NCBI GenBank assembly: GCA_043381765.1
Contig: JBHJMP010000644.1
Coordinates: forward strand, 1 to 48,127
Source of the DNA: Collodictyon triciliatum
Lineage: Eukaryota; CRuMs
Length of the DNA stretch: 48,127 nucleotides
Direction: 5' to 3'
Of this stretch, positions 23,129 through 34,526 are shown piece after piece; position 1 is the stretch's first letter; the number at the start of each line of letters is the position of its first letter. Both the position numbers and the translations under genes were made by a program. The notes under the pieces were generated by a model. That model saw only the letters and a list, made by a program, of their open reading frames with translations, was not told the origin of the DNA and made no database searches.

Positions 23129-25991
23129 TTACTCAAACTTTATGCCCTGGGCAAGGACCAACTGGGAGGTGTAGTTGATTGTGCTGCATGGGTGCGCAAT
23201 GATTAGCAAATAGATAAGTTGCTCCGTGAAGAGTAATTGAAAAAAAAAAAAAAAAAGCCCAGGTACACTCCCAGCCCAAAGGAAAGAAAGAAGCTGGAGT
23301 AGGAAGCTGGCGTTTGAATGGGTGACCTAAGGAAAACCCAAGTTGGGGAATGAAGGCAGAAAGAAAAATGATGAATTCAGATAGCGTAGTGGTTACCATG
23401 TAGAGCGGCGCATGTACTGCTTCCAAGAGTCGCTCCCAGCCTCGCGGCCGCATCCGGTTTCCTTCTCTCCTCCAAAAGCACCACCAATCTCGGCACCGCT
23501 TGTTCCGATGTTTACGTTGACCAAACCGCAGTCAGAGCCCAAAGGTCTGCAGGGTTGAGGAGCAAAATAATTATGAGTGCCTCCAGACAGCTGGGAATGG
23601 GTCCCAATAGCACACTTAGTATTATGGTTTGGTGATAAAACGGGAGTAGGTGATTAAGAAAAACTTACCCGAGCCATTCCCAAACTCTGGAGTGGTCTCG
23701 CGTGAAGATGGAGCTGGAGAGCCCCTGGGGGACGCTGTTATGGTACTTGACGGCCTCTTCGAACGTCTTCATAAAGCATAATGCCCAATGAATTTTCGTT
23801 TAGTGAAAAGGAACCCAATTCACGAAAATGTGGACAGAGAAAGGAAATAGCATTTTGATGGGCTGGCAATAAACACAATAGATAAGTGGTAACGCCAAAA
23901 CTGCAAATAATGCATTACAAGATTGTAAGTACTTACAGAGAACTTCATGATGTATGTGATAGGCACGAACAGCTCAGTCTTGATGACCTCGGCGCTGGGG
24001 TCAATTTCGACCAGAGTGGGCTCCACATAGTTACCTGGGCCTTCTATTCTCTTGCCTCCGTGGATAATTTTGCCACCCTAAATTGAAATTGGGCTTTGTA
24101 AGCCACAATTGTGATTCTGCAAATAAAAGCAATAGAGGTGTTGAACAGCGTTGGAAAATCTATAGAGCTTGTCATAGAACAAACCTGGGACTTGATGGTT
24201 TCAATTCCATCAAGGTATTCCTTGATTGCGGCAGGGGTATGAAGTGGTCCGCACAGCGTGCCAGCAGCAAGGGGGTCGCCGATACGGACTTGCTTGTATG
24301 CGTTCAGCAGGCTGGCCACCACCTGGTCGTATATCGACTCGTGCAAGAAGAGGCGACGGGTGGTCGTGCAGCGTTGGCCACAGGTACCGACAGCTCCAAA
24401 CACAACGGCGGGGACGAGAAGCTTTAGGTCAGCATCAGGCATAACTAAGGATATAAATGTCGGAATCCAGTGGTGGGTTGGTTAAAACGCCTGAAGAAAA
24501 CACCATCAGTATCACAGTGCTCACATTGATGATTTCAAATATTCATACTCACCAATGATGCCGTTATTCCCACCGAGCTCCAGGATGGTTCGCCCTGTTT
24601 ATGTGCACAAGTTATCAGGACAGGCCTCGGGTGTATAAAATTCCCTTTCATACATAAATGACGCAATATTTTGTACAGATATGACGGAGGCAAGGTTACC
24701 AAAGCGGGATGCAACAGATGAGCTGACACGGCGCCCAATCTATTTTGTCAACAGAGTGAGAAACTCGAGTGAAGTGGATGAGAAATTATGGGGACTGGGA
24801 GGACAGAGTTAGTTCATACGTCAGTGCTGCCTGTGAAGGAGATCAGTGACAATCTGTGGTCATTGATCAAGCGTTCTCCGATGCTCTATATCAAAAATGA
24901 TAAGCACATGTGGCATCTGGACTGAAAAAATTGATTCATGCAGGAATTGGGGGCCGGCGAGGAGGGACAGGCACAGGGTCTTATGAAAACTAAAGCTTAC
25001 TCTGCCGGGTCCAACAACCATGGTGCACACAGCACCAGGGACGTTCGCAGTCTCCATCACACGAGAAATAATCTTCATGATGGCGATAGTGCACAAGCTT
25101 GTGGAAGAGGCTCCCTTCCTAAAACCAACAATGTCAAAAGAGGGTCTGAAAACAAAACTGACGCATGGGATGGAGCAGGGGAATGTCCAGAGAAGATATT
25201 ATGAGCAAACGGAGAGCCTTTTGTGTTGAGGAATGTGCAGTGGGGTTACTAAGAGACGAACCAGATAACAGTGTTTCCACAGATCATGGCAAGGGTGACG
25301 TTCCAGCCGTAGACAGCCATAGGGAAGTTGAAGGCGGAGATGACACCAATATGCCCAAGGGGGTTCCATCTCTCCAGAATGACGTGACCAGGGCCTGGGA
25401 CATGGACACAACAGATCACATCACATCAGTATGAGAACGGCTATTAACAGGCAACACCAGAGAGTATGGCCTTCTCAAGTGCCTGACTTTAACAAGTAAC
25501 CACACGATATGAGCTGCCAAAAAAAAAAATGAAGAACGAAATGATCAGCCTGTTTAAGACATACGCTCAGAGGGAATGACAGAGCCACTGATCATGCGAC
25601 TCAGGCCCGTGGCAAAGTCGCACATGTCGATGAACTCCTGGACCTCCCCTTCGCCTTCCGTCAGGATCTTCCCCATCTCAAGAGAGATCAAACGGCCGAG
25701 CGGCTGCTTGTACTTGCGCAGCTCCTCCCCAATGCGGCGCACAAGCTCTCCCCTCTGAGGAGCCGGCATAGTCTGCCAGACCGGGCGGGCCTGTTCCATG
25801 GCGCTCAAGCAGGCCTCATAGTCCTCGGGCGTGGCCTGGCGGATCGGTGCGATCGGCCGGTTGTCATGGGGGCTGTGCGTGTCAAGCAGCTCTCCGTGCG
25901 CCTCCCAGCGTCCCGAGTAGCAGCCGGCGTTTTCCGACGTGATTCCGAGCTCGGCAAGGAAGGGGTGTTCGGCCAGGAGATTAGTGCTCAT
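23129..25991 (-). CDS. ALDH7A1: Aldehyde dehydrogenase family 7 (antiquitin, alpha-aminoadipic semialdehyde dehydrogenase)
   Basis: The protein starts [17 protein letters not shown]. Exon 1 (25991-25565) gives SARP-type antiquitin sequence with [20 protein letters not shown]. Following exons give [20 protein letters not shown] and [11 protein letters not shown] (25394-25262), [13 protein letters not shown] (25118-25001), [11 protein letters not shown], the catalytic Glu in LELGGNN, the catalytic Cys in [14 protein letters not shown] (about 24440-24190), [22 protein letters not shown], and the C-terminus [23 protein letters not shown], [22 protein letters not shown] and LAQGIKFE with stop at 23129. 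ALDH7 enzymes oxidise alpha-aminoadipic semialdehyde (lysine catabolism) and betaine or lipid aldehydes with NAD+. Fungi of Dikarya mostly make lysine via aminoadipate and often lack this gene, so it may act in catabolism or osmoprotection here. Key residues are intact. Confidence 0.95.
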
Positions 25992-26360
25992 CGTTCTAGA
26001 GTCCTCGGTGCTTGGCGGTGTCTGTGTGTTTAAGCGTCAGGCTGTGGACGTATTTTTGCTCCCTGGTGGAAGGAATTGAGGAAGAAAGAAGCAGTCTCGA
26101 TTGCGGAGGGTTCTTGTTTTTCTTGTTTTCTTTTTTTTTAGGGTGTCATTCGTGATCGCTTTGGAGGTTTGGTCAGGTTGTCCAGGCATGAGTTGCGCAG
26201 AATGCCAGTGGTTGTTTGGGAATGTCCCTCGAGTGCGGCTTGCTTGGGCAAGTAAGATGCTGTGGCTTGGACGCGAATCGACGCGTGGGTGAGGGCGCAA
26301 GGCGATTGGCGTATTTATAGACGCGCCTTTTCGCGGTGAGCGCCTCATTGCACTTTAATT

Positions 26361-26372
26361 TCCACATGTGGA
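26361..26372. promoter_or_regulatory. Perfect 12-bp palindrome TCCACATGTGGA upstream of ALDH7
   Basis: TCCACATGTGGA is self-complementary and centres on CACATGTG, an E-box of the CANNTG class, 370 bp upstream of the ALDH7 start. A half-matching CCACATG occurs at 26391. bHLH binding is an inference from the motif only. Confidence 0.4.
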
Positions 26373-26400
26373 TTCCGCTTTAGGGATTGACCACATGCAC

Positions 26401-26413
26401 TTCCAGAATCTTC
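26401..26413. promoter_or_regulatory. Heat-shock-element-like TTCnnGAAnnTTC
   Basis: TTCCAGAATCTTC matches three alternating nTTCn/nGAAn units, the minimal Hsf1 trimer site, 410 bp upstream of the ALDH7 start. Family 7 ALDHs are stress-related, so heat or oxidative induction is plausible but unproven. Confidence 0.45.
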
Positions 26414-26757
26414 CGCGACCACACAGCCGAAGTAAATCTCTTGGACTTGATTGGTCTAGTGATTTCATTTCGTGATTGCAATTGCCTGATGGGTTTGTCT
26501 CAATGCGTTTGTGGAAAATACGCTTTGGAAGGGCTGCAGGGTCAAGTCTGCTCGATCATCTCGTGCCGCTTTATTTTGATGAGGTGATAGTGCCTTTGTG
26601 AAGACAGGATATCAGGGTTTGGAGATGGGGATGAGGGGAGGGGAGAAAAGTGTGCGAAACCAGAAAAAAGTGAAAAAAAGTGAAAAAAAGGTTATTTATT
26701 CTGTTGGTAGGAAAAGGCAGTTCTCGGCCAACATGCTGGGAGTTCTAACAAATTTTA

Positions 26758-28601
26758 TTACTTGCCTACAGCAACCGCGGCGATGATAGCGGCGCCAACA
26801 CTGGAGCCATCCTTGCTGAGTGTCAGATTGATTTTGGAGGAGTTTTCGGTGCCAATTAGCTCCGTGAATGCATCCCTCATCTGCTGTTGAAATCCTGGAT
26901 ATTTCTCAAAAACACTTCCGTCGACAGCAACAGTCGTCTTGGTGCCAACAATCTTCATGTGCTCCAGTATCGCCACCAAGCCTGCAGTGGTGAGCCGAGC
27001 GGCACGCAAGGAGACCAAGTGGCAAACTTCATGGAGGATCTTTCTGTCTTCAAGCGAGCCTCCCTCGTGGACCTGCAAAACTTCTTCAACAAACTTTCCG
27101 ACCTTATCCAAAGCTTCAGAGTCGTCTCTGTGGAAATCCATTGAGGAAGAAAAAAATAAAGATAAAAACGAAGTGTGCTGTTTAGTGGATTGCAAGGTAT
27201 GGACAAGTTTAATCATGATTGTATCCTTCACACCAATTGAGAAAGATGTTGCGGTTAAATTAGATGTCCCACACTCACCCAGCAATTCTCGACATGAACT
27301 CAGTCTCAAAGAGGTAAGGGATGTTGAGTATGTGAGGCGAGTTTCCATTGAAGAGGACCTTGGATACAATCAACTTCCGCAGGAAAAGGCGGGCGATTTC
27401 TCCTAGGTACATTCCAGAGATCATTTTTTCAAAAGTTTGGGTTCCTGGATGGAGGGAGTGAGAGTCCAGAGAGCGGTCACACTCGGTCAGGGGAAGGGCT
27501 TTCTTTTCGAGGTTATCAAATGCTCCCCATTCCATGTTGATGATTGTAGGAGTTTCTTTACGGTCTTCTGGGACTCCGCTGTGGTGTGAATTAGATTAAA
27601 GTCAGGATGTTTGCTATCCAGAGGCTTATTGTCCGACAGAACCGGCTCAAAATGAAAAGTGGGCAAAACAAGAGGTATTAACGTATTTCATACTTTTGAT
27701 TATCATTATTTTTTTACCTGAAATCCTCAAAATAGCAGGCGTTTGTGCCAGTTCCAAGAATCAGACCGACATTACACTCAGTATCGGCGTATGTGCAAGC
27801 AACCATAGTACCGACGGTATCATTGGCCAACGCAGAAATATCAATGTTAAGTCCTTGTCTGGTGAATGCCTCTTTCAGCAACTCCACCTGCAGTTTCATG
27901 TGTACGAAAGCATACTTGGTCAAATACTGCAATGAAACAGCAAAAATAAAATAATTTATTTGTAAATATTTAGGTGTTATTCAAACAATACAAACCACGT
28001 CGCGACCAACGACACCTTCCACGTCAAAGCCCTTGGTCCAAGCCAGAAGTGTTCCTCTGTTGATGGAATGCTGCTGGACAGGGAAGGAGAAGGTAAAGCC
28101 GAGTTTGTAGTTGGCCTCTTTGGAACCAGACTTTTCAATGAACTGCGCCACACTGGAGGCCAGGAAGTCGAAGAGATCGGAGGCGACCCCTTTCATGGCA
28201 TCCTGGTGGACGGTGAAGCTCATGTGCTGATTCTCCACGATCTTGCCCTCTTTGATGCTCACCAGAAAGACTCTGAAATTAGTGCCCCCAAGATCTAGCG
28301 CAAGGTAGGAACCTGTGATCGGAATGAAGTGAGCTGCGCCGTTGTAAAAGCAGGAAAAAAAATAGTGGAAGATGAAAAGAAAACTTGCGATAAATCAAAG
28401 CTCAGTAAACAAACCCTCCTCAAGGCCGGTAGCCTTGCCAACGAAGGAACGAAGCATCAATAGAGAGCTGCGTTCCTTGAGCAGACCCGCAACCATTTCG
28501 GAGCGGAAGTGCGCAACAACTTCTCGGAGAGTGGCAGACGAAACAGTAAGTTGGTCGCGGGCATGAGTCATATTGAATTCGGGAGCAGAAGTTGGATCCA
28601 T
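26758..28601 (-). CDS. HXK: Hexokinase
   Basis: Five exons, 28601-28415, 28312-27996, 27926-27718, 27578-27279 and 27127-26758, join in phase to 460 residues. Landmarks in order: LALDLGGTNFRVFLV (phosphate-1/ATP-binding loop), FTFSFPVQQHSINRGTL, LLAWTKGFDVEGVVGRDV (sugar-binding loop), ISALANDTVGTMVA (catalytic Asp in NDTVGT), VGLILGTGTNACY, IINMEWGAFD, HPGTQTFEKMISGMYLGEI and the C-terminal KDGSSVGAAIIAAVAVGK. It phosphorylates glucose and other hexoses at C6 with ATP, the first step of glycolysis, in the cytosol. The length fits single-unit fungal hexokinases of about 460-490 residues. The start chosen is the first ATG (MDPTSAPEF) in the exon carrying TLREVVAHFRSEMVAGL. No frame or key-residue defects were seen. 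Confidence 0.96.
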
Positions 28602-30617
28602 AGCGGGTGATTGAGACAGAACTACGAGCGTGGCGATCAACGGGACAACGGCGACGATTACCTGAGCGATCAAAGGCAAAGATGCTTTAAAATGTGTCTT
28701 CTACACAAAACTCTTGAATGGAATGATCATAGACAGATTTATACGAAGGAGGTTGGTCAACCAGACTAGGGGCGATCATGTAAAGGTCTTTGAACCTCTG
28801 GGAAACAACAAAGACAAAGACAAAGACAAAGACAAAGACAAAGACAAAACAATCAAATGAAAAGTATATTAAAAAGAATCATAATATGCTTCGAACATCG
28901 GGCGACTCAACGGACCGTGTGTTCTTTGCAGAACCACCCCCAAAACACAGCCTTGGCACGCTGCTTGCCCATTTATGATCGGACAGTCCAGTACTATCAC
29001 TCGGCTGCTAAGTGTGTTTGGTGCTTTCCACCCAACTATCGCACTTCTCTATTGCTCTCTCGAGCTAACTGGATAACACTCTAGCTCCTCGCAAGTGTCA
29101 GTGTGTTTGCTCGATGCCCTCTGTCGTTTGAGAGGAGTTGTGAGTGGTGAGGCCGGTTGATTCACAGACGCTGGTCTTGATCACCCTATGCGCTTTACTT
29201 GGGGCATTTATACAGCACCGAATTCCAGAGGGTTTAACGCATGAGCGTGGTATTCTCATTAATTTTGTCACTGAACAAAGTCCAAGAAGCCCGTAACACT
29301 TACAAAATTTGAGGGGTATATGTGGAAAAATAGTGCGGAAAATGCGTGAAATATCCATATCAAGTTGTGAGGCCAGCTTGTGGCTAGCATCTATTTACTG
29401 TGGCCACAGATGACCGTATCAAAAAACATGTTTATAATTATTAAATGCATATATAGCAAACTGAATGCAATACATAGAAAATTTTAAATATATTTATTGT
29501 AATTTCCACAATTGAAAGTGAATGAACTGAAATGTTCCGAAATTGCTTCGTTTCTTTGAAAATATTATATGGAAAATAAAAACAACAATAAAATATGGAG
29601 CTTGGTTGCACATTCCTACAAAGTTTACTAAAAATAATTGTATAATGATACATATGGTATATAGAGAGTGTGATTTGAGAAGGATACAATCTTTCATTCA
29701 AAAGAACTTTTTTTTTATACAAATTTAATAGGATTCTGATCCGCTTGGTAAAGTGGGCGATGATATTTCATGTAATCACACTTACGCTATGATAATTTAT
29801 GTAAAAAAAAAGTTTTCCTCGTTGTTTTTCTTGATAAAAACATGTCTTCATCGACAATACATGGTCAGAATTGTAAAAGGCCTTCTAGTCTAAAAAAGCC
29901 TTGCATATTTGTGTTTTCTCATCGCCATAACAAGATTCCATGCAGATATTTCCTTGACGAATTCTCTTCAACGCACAAAAGATCTGTAATGGCCCGCTCA
30001 AAAGTTCACATTTATTTCATTTTTGTATCGTTAACATCTGTCTCATTAAAAACAGAATCATCTGGTATTTATCTCATGCAGCTGTCTATTTGACAAAAGG
30101 TTAATCTACCCGTTTTCAAGGTCATCAATATGGTATAATGAAAAATAACAATCAAAAAGATCAATTAATTTAGATTTCGCCGCACCTACAATTCATATTT
30201 ACTATGAAATTTTATTTTATGTAATTTTTTTTGGAACTGGTTATGCATGTCTTATTTGTGGGTGTGAATTGATGCTATTTTCCCCATCGCTTTGTGGTTT
30301 GTAAATCTAAAGCCAAGATACACTCAAGAACATAACTCGATGTGATGTGGACTGAAAATGAAGCACAAAGAATTGAGACTGGCAGAGTTCTCTGTATTAT
30401 TTGCATAAATGAGCCCAAGCCAAGATTTTGTGTACCTCATGATAATATGGAAGGTAATAAAATGTAGCGGAAACTAAAAATCATAATTTTTTTTGAAAAT
30501 ACAATAAGATTTTAAAAAAATTTCAATATGGTGTATAGAAAGTGTGATAGAGCGAAATAAAAGGTGCTTATTTAATGAGCATGATACTGAAGGTAATAGG
30601 GTGAGAAAATGAAAGCT
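28602..30617. other. AT-rich intergenic region, about 2 kb
   Basis: This spacer separates the Ddi1-like stop (30618) and the hexokinase start (28601). It holds the (ACAAAG)n array at 28808-28849. Frames such as 29842-30093 (+) are short and featureless. Two loosely similar words, TATGGTATATAGAGAGTGTGA at 29654 and a variant at 30528, may be an old repeat pair. No RNA gene was recognised. Confidence 0.55.
28808..28849. repeat. (ACAAAG)n hexanucleotide, about 7 units
   Basis: Seven tandem ACAAAG units lie about 210 bp upstream of the hexokinase start codon, in its probable promoter or 5'-UTR. Confidence 0.92.
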
Positions 30618-31530
30618 TCATTTTCTTTGGGTCGCTCCAGAGCTCAAGTCTAATGCACTCATGAATTGCACTTTTTTCGTGGGGCTGATGCGAAGGTAAT
30701 TCTTTCGCAGATTAATGGACATCTTTGCAATATTAGAATTATTTTACAATTTATTCATCTCATGTCGGGTTGAAAAGTGAATATAACTCCAATCTAAATA
30801 CCTTATGAGCCTTTAGTATATCAAGTCCTAGCATCAAATCTATGTGAGTCTCTGAGATTACTACAAATGAAGCATACAAGATCTTTCCACCAATGTCCAT
30901 TTCTGCACTCGCTACGCGTCCGTGGATAGTAGCTGACCCTACGCCCAAAGCTACTCCTGAGTATTGCCTGTTGATTAAATGGGATAACCTAAAACAAAGT
31001 GTGGGGTTTCTTGAGTTTGGTTAAACAAGTTTTTTAAAATGAACGGGATAAAATCGGCCATTTTCATTCTCTTGAGCGATTACATTTCTTTAGTGTTGAA
31101 TTTAATCAAGGAGAAAATGTCTTCATAATTTCATAGATAAGAAAAAATCATTTATCTAGATATAATTCCCATCTAAAGTCATCCTGACTGCAAAAAAGAA
31201 AGCGAAATGAAACAAAAACATCGTCATCAGGTTCATTCTATTTAAATATACAACTACCCGCATTTCATCGCGCACGAAGGGGTTACTAATGTTCAAATGT
31301 TATGAAATTTATTAAATACAGTTCAATTTTTTTTATTAGAATATTGTTTGACAGTCTCAGCTAAATCACTAATTGCTCTACTCACTAACTGAGCTTTGTG
31401 CCCCTGTGTCAACAAAAGCACGAAGTTTGTGTCCATTGAGTTTACATTCTACATAAAGCATCGTGGTTCTCACGAATGAATGAGGATTCTTCTTCATCGC
31501 CTTTTGAAAGATGCAGCAAATATTTAGAAT
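30618..31530 (-). CDS. DDI1: Ddi1-type retropepsin domain protein (C-terminal half)
   Basis: Exons 31530-31386, 31285-31258, 30988-30802 and 30722-30618 join in phase. They read FQKAMKKNPHSFVRTTMLYV, LNGHKLRAFVDTGAQSSV with the catalytic DTGA motif, ITPSCAMKCG, INRQYSGVALGVGSATIHGR, SFVVISETHIDLMLGLDILK, and the short C-terminus SINLRKNYLRI...SGATQRK. This is the retroviral-protease-like domain of Ddi1/DDI2, a dimeric aspartyl protease that cleaves heavily ubiquitinated proteins and shuttles them to the proteasome. There is no UBA domain after the protease, as in several non-yeast Ddi1 proteins. It is a host gene, not a retroelement: no reverse transcriptase or integrase is nearby. The ubiquitin-like N-terminus should lie upstream (31531-33200) but could not be resolved into phased exons. 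Confidence 0.85.
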
Positions 31531-33250
31531 CTATGAAAAATTCTCAAAAAAACGGGAAAACAAATTATATATTTTTTCACGAGTGTGATTCCTTCGAATC
31601 TGAATTGTGGGCAGGAGGCCATGATTATTATCATTTAAAAGAATCATCACCTGGTTGAAGTTATCTTGTATGACATCGCTTTTTTGGTATTTTGTGCCCA
31701 AAGGAGAAGGGATACAGATTGGCTTATCTCTGATGGACGAGGACGATGTTGGAAAGCATTCGTCAGAAAGACATAAATCACCAGAGTGCAATGATAATTC
31801 AGTCATATCAAAGCCCAAAGTCTATTTGAACAAAATGGAATTTAAAAGGTTAATCATATGTTGAGCTTCATGTTTGATATATATGAATATACATACATCG
31901 TGTCTCTGCAAAGCTCGTGTGGTATCCAATCTCGGTTCCTGATGTGTAAATATATTAGGTGTATTACAGCAATTCTCAGAATTCGGAGAAGGGCAACCCA
32001 CAGAACTCTAACGCGAATGAAAAGAACTCATGTTGAAGAATACTTACTGAATCCTGAATGAAAAGCGAAATGGAATTTGCTGCATTTTCTCTGGCCATAT
32101 TCTCAGTATATTCTGATGCCCTTCTGCAATTCACTTAACGTTGCTTTTAGCAAGCGATTCCTTCTTCTTCTTTTTTTTTTTAAAAAAAAATAATAATAAT
32201 CAAAACCAAAACCAAAACCAAAACCAAACCAAAACCAAACCAAAACCAAAACCAAACCAAACCAAAACCAAACCAAAACCAAACCAAAACCAAACCAAAA
32301 CCAAAACCAAACCAAAACCAAACCAAAACCAAAACCAAAACCAAACCAAAACCAAACCAAAACCAAACCAAAACCAAACCAAAACCAAAACCAAAACCAA
32401 ACCAAAACCAAACCAAAAACAAACCAAAACCAAACCAAAACCAAACCAAAACCAAACCAAAACCAAACCAAAACCAAACCAAAACCAAACCAAAACCAAA
32501 CCAAAACCAAACCAAAACCAAACCAAAAACAAACCAAAAACAAACCAAAAACAAACCAAAAACAAACCAAAAACAAACCAAAAACAAACCAAAAACAAAC
32601 CAAAAACAATGTGAATATCCCTGGTGCCATCACAGATGGTTCTTTTTCTAAAGTCACTTGAGTTTGCGAGATATGTGCTGCTCGTGGTGCCTTTAAAGAC
32701 GTTCGAGCCAATTTTAAAAAAGAAAAGAAAAGAAAAAGGACAGTTCTCCGCTGTTGCAGCTTTTTATTTAGTAGTCCCTGATATTGCCGTTCAATGCGCC
32801 CTACCGAAAGCTTCAGCTGTTTTTCCCTTTTGCGTTTACAACGACTCACCTTAAAAAAATTGCTGTGCGTATTCAATAAGGGTGTTCTCATCAGATAAAG
32901 CGAGTCAGCATTTCCTTGTCAGCGTAATGACATACCTCTTACAGTGGACAAAGACTGCCTGATTGGTAATGACTGTTGCTACTTCTAATTAGAAGATATT
33001 GATGAGGCTTGATGCTTGCAAACTTGCTAAATGCCTTGTAGCTGGACTTTAGATGATTAAGTTATAATTTCCACATATATAGAATGTCATTCCATCACTT
33101 GGAGATTTCAAATTCTCTGAAAGCAAGATTAGCATAAGGGAAAATGAAGTCAATTTCAATAGAAATGGATGATATTTAGAAATAAATTTATACAAGAATT
33201 AATGCCATAGAGAATTAGACAATTTTGGCAATAAAAGTTAATCACACTTT
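31531..33250 (-). other. Probable 5' exons and introns of the Ddi1-like gene
   Basis: A candidate exon near 31820-31654 (minus) reads into YQKSDVIQDNFNQ before a GTGATG donor and would join in phase with 31530 onward. Small fragments such as MARENAANSISLFIQDS (about 32096-32047, donor GTAAGT) and DSLYLMRTPLLNTHSNFF (about 32910-32850, donor GTGAGT) could be further exons, the last resembling the end of a ubiquitin-like domain. The start codon was not found. The CAAAAC repeat at 32201-32609 would be intronic. Confidence 0.35.
32171..32609. repeat. Composite T(n)A(n)-(AAT)3-(CAAAAC/CAAACCAAAAC)n element, copy 1
   Basis: T11 passes directly into A9, then AATAATAAT, then about 410 bases of CCAAAA and CCAAACCAAAA units, ending in CCAAAAA units. 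The plus strand is strongly guanine-free. The same lead-in and units occur at 34203-34328 in the same orientation. The encoded NQNQTKTKPK or FWFGFGLV frames are artefacts. Confidence 0.95.
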
Positions 33251-33846
33251 GTGTTTGAATGGAATATTCTCTTTCGCTTGTGGGTGATGAATCAAAACAT
33301 TCTGTGCAGCCACCAATCACGCAGAACCTCACCCAATACCCACACCAGCACGAGCCCCACCTCAAAGCTCCTTCGTCTGAGTAAAGGCACCTCACATGAT
33401 CGACACTCACAACTACACAAAAGAACAGAGAAAATTAAAAATCTTCTGGGCTTAGCTCCTTACTCCCACGCACTGCCCCCAACTCTAGACTTTTTCTTAT
33501 TTAGTTTCTTTTCCTAGCTTCTTTTCTTTGTTTCTTCTCGATTGCCCTAGGCAGAATACAGATAGTTCTTATTCAATTGCTTCTCTCCTAGCTCAGTGAA
33601 TGAGTCTGATATATTTTTTTTTTTGCACGAACAGTGAGTCACGCGCACCTTTCTCATTCGATCGGAGGGTCTTGCAACACTTTTTAATACTCTGTTGCTG
33701 TGACTCAGCATTTTTCATTTGATTTTTTTTTCGGGATCTACATTGATTGCTGCGATTTTTCGACAAATTAAACACCAGTGTCTTTCCAACTGACCTCCAA
33801 ACCCACTAGAACCAGCAATCACCACAATAACCGACGTCGAGACAGA

Positions 33847-34124
33847 ATGTCCCAAAAATCCGGAGCATCAAACTCTAAGCCTTCACAAGCCTTTGGCGGA
33901 AGTTTCGAAGAGAATCTCCAAAATCTGGAGAGGATATTCACCAAAACCCCAAAGGAAGACCTGGCCCAGGCTTTGAAAGACAACACGAACGACTTCGATC
34001 TGACGATGAAGCGTCTATTGGGTGAGATTATTGCAGATCTGCTTGTGTCGTTCTAGCGCCGCTATGATTGCTGCTATTTTAGAATATGTGATATGAATGT
34101 CGACATCACCCCCGCTTGTCCTTG

Positions 34125-34155
<31 letters not shown>

Positions 34156-34444
34156 TTTTTTTTATTTTTTTTTTATTTCTATTTTTTATTTTATCTTTTT
34201 TCTTTTTTTTTTTTTTAAAAAAAAATAATAATAATCAAAACCAAAACCAAAACCAAACCAAAACCAAACCAAAACCAAACCAAAACCAAAACCAAAACCA
34301 AACCAAAACCAAAACCAAAACCAAAACCNNNNNNNNNNNNNNNNNNNNNNNNNNNNNNNNNNNNNNNNNNNNNNNNNNNNNNNNNNNNNNNNNNNNNNNN
34401 NNNNNNNNNNNNNNNNNNNNNNNNNNNNTTTTTTGGTGTTGTTT

Positions 34445-34478
<34 letters not shown>

Positions 34479-34484
34479 CCCTCT

Positions 34485-34526
<42 letters not shown>

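Larger units (their letters stand above)
25992..26757. other. Intergenic, ALDH7 promoter side
   Basis: This 0.77-kb spacer separates the hexokinase stop (26758) and the ALDH7 start (25991). It contains a CACATGTG palindrome and a heat-shock-element-like triplet (listed separately), and A/G-rich repeats of the AAAAAAAGTG type at 26666-26690 near the hexokinase 3' end. Confidence 0.6.

Noticed and set aside
30618-31530. Retroviral-type aspartyl protease as part of an LTR retrotransposon
   Set aside because: GVG...GLD sequence and context match Ddi1; no reverse transcriptase, RNase H, integrase or LTRs are present.
32171-32609. CAAAAC array as telomeric repeat or CRISPR array
   Set aside because: The units are 6 and 11 bases with no spacers, lie inside a gene-dense region with coding sequence on both sides, and do not match a known telomere unit such as TTAGGG.
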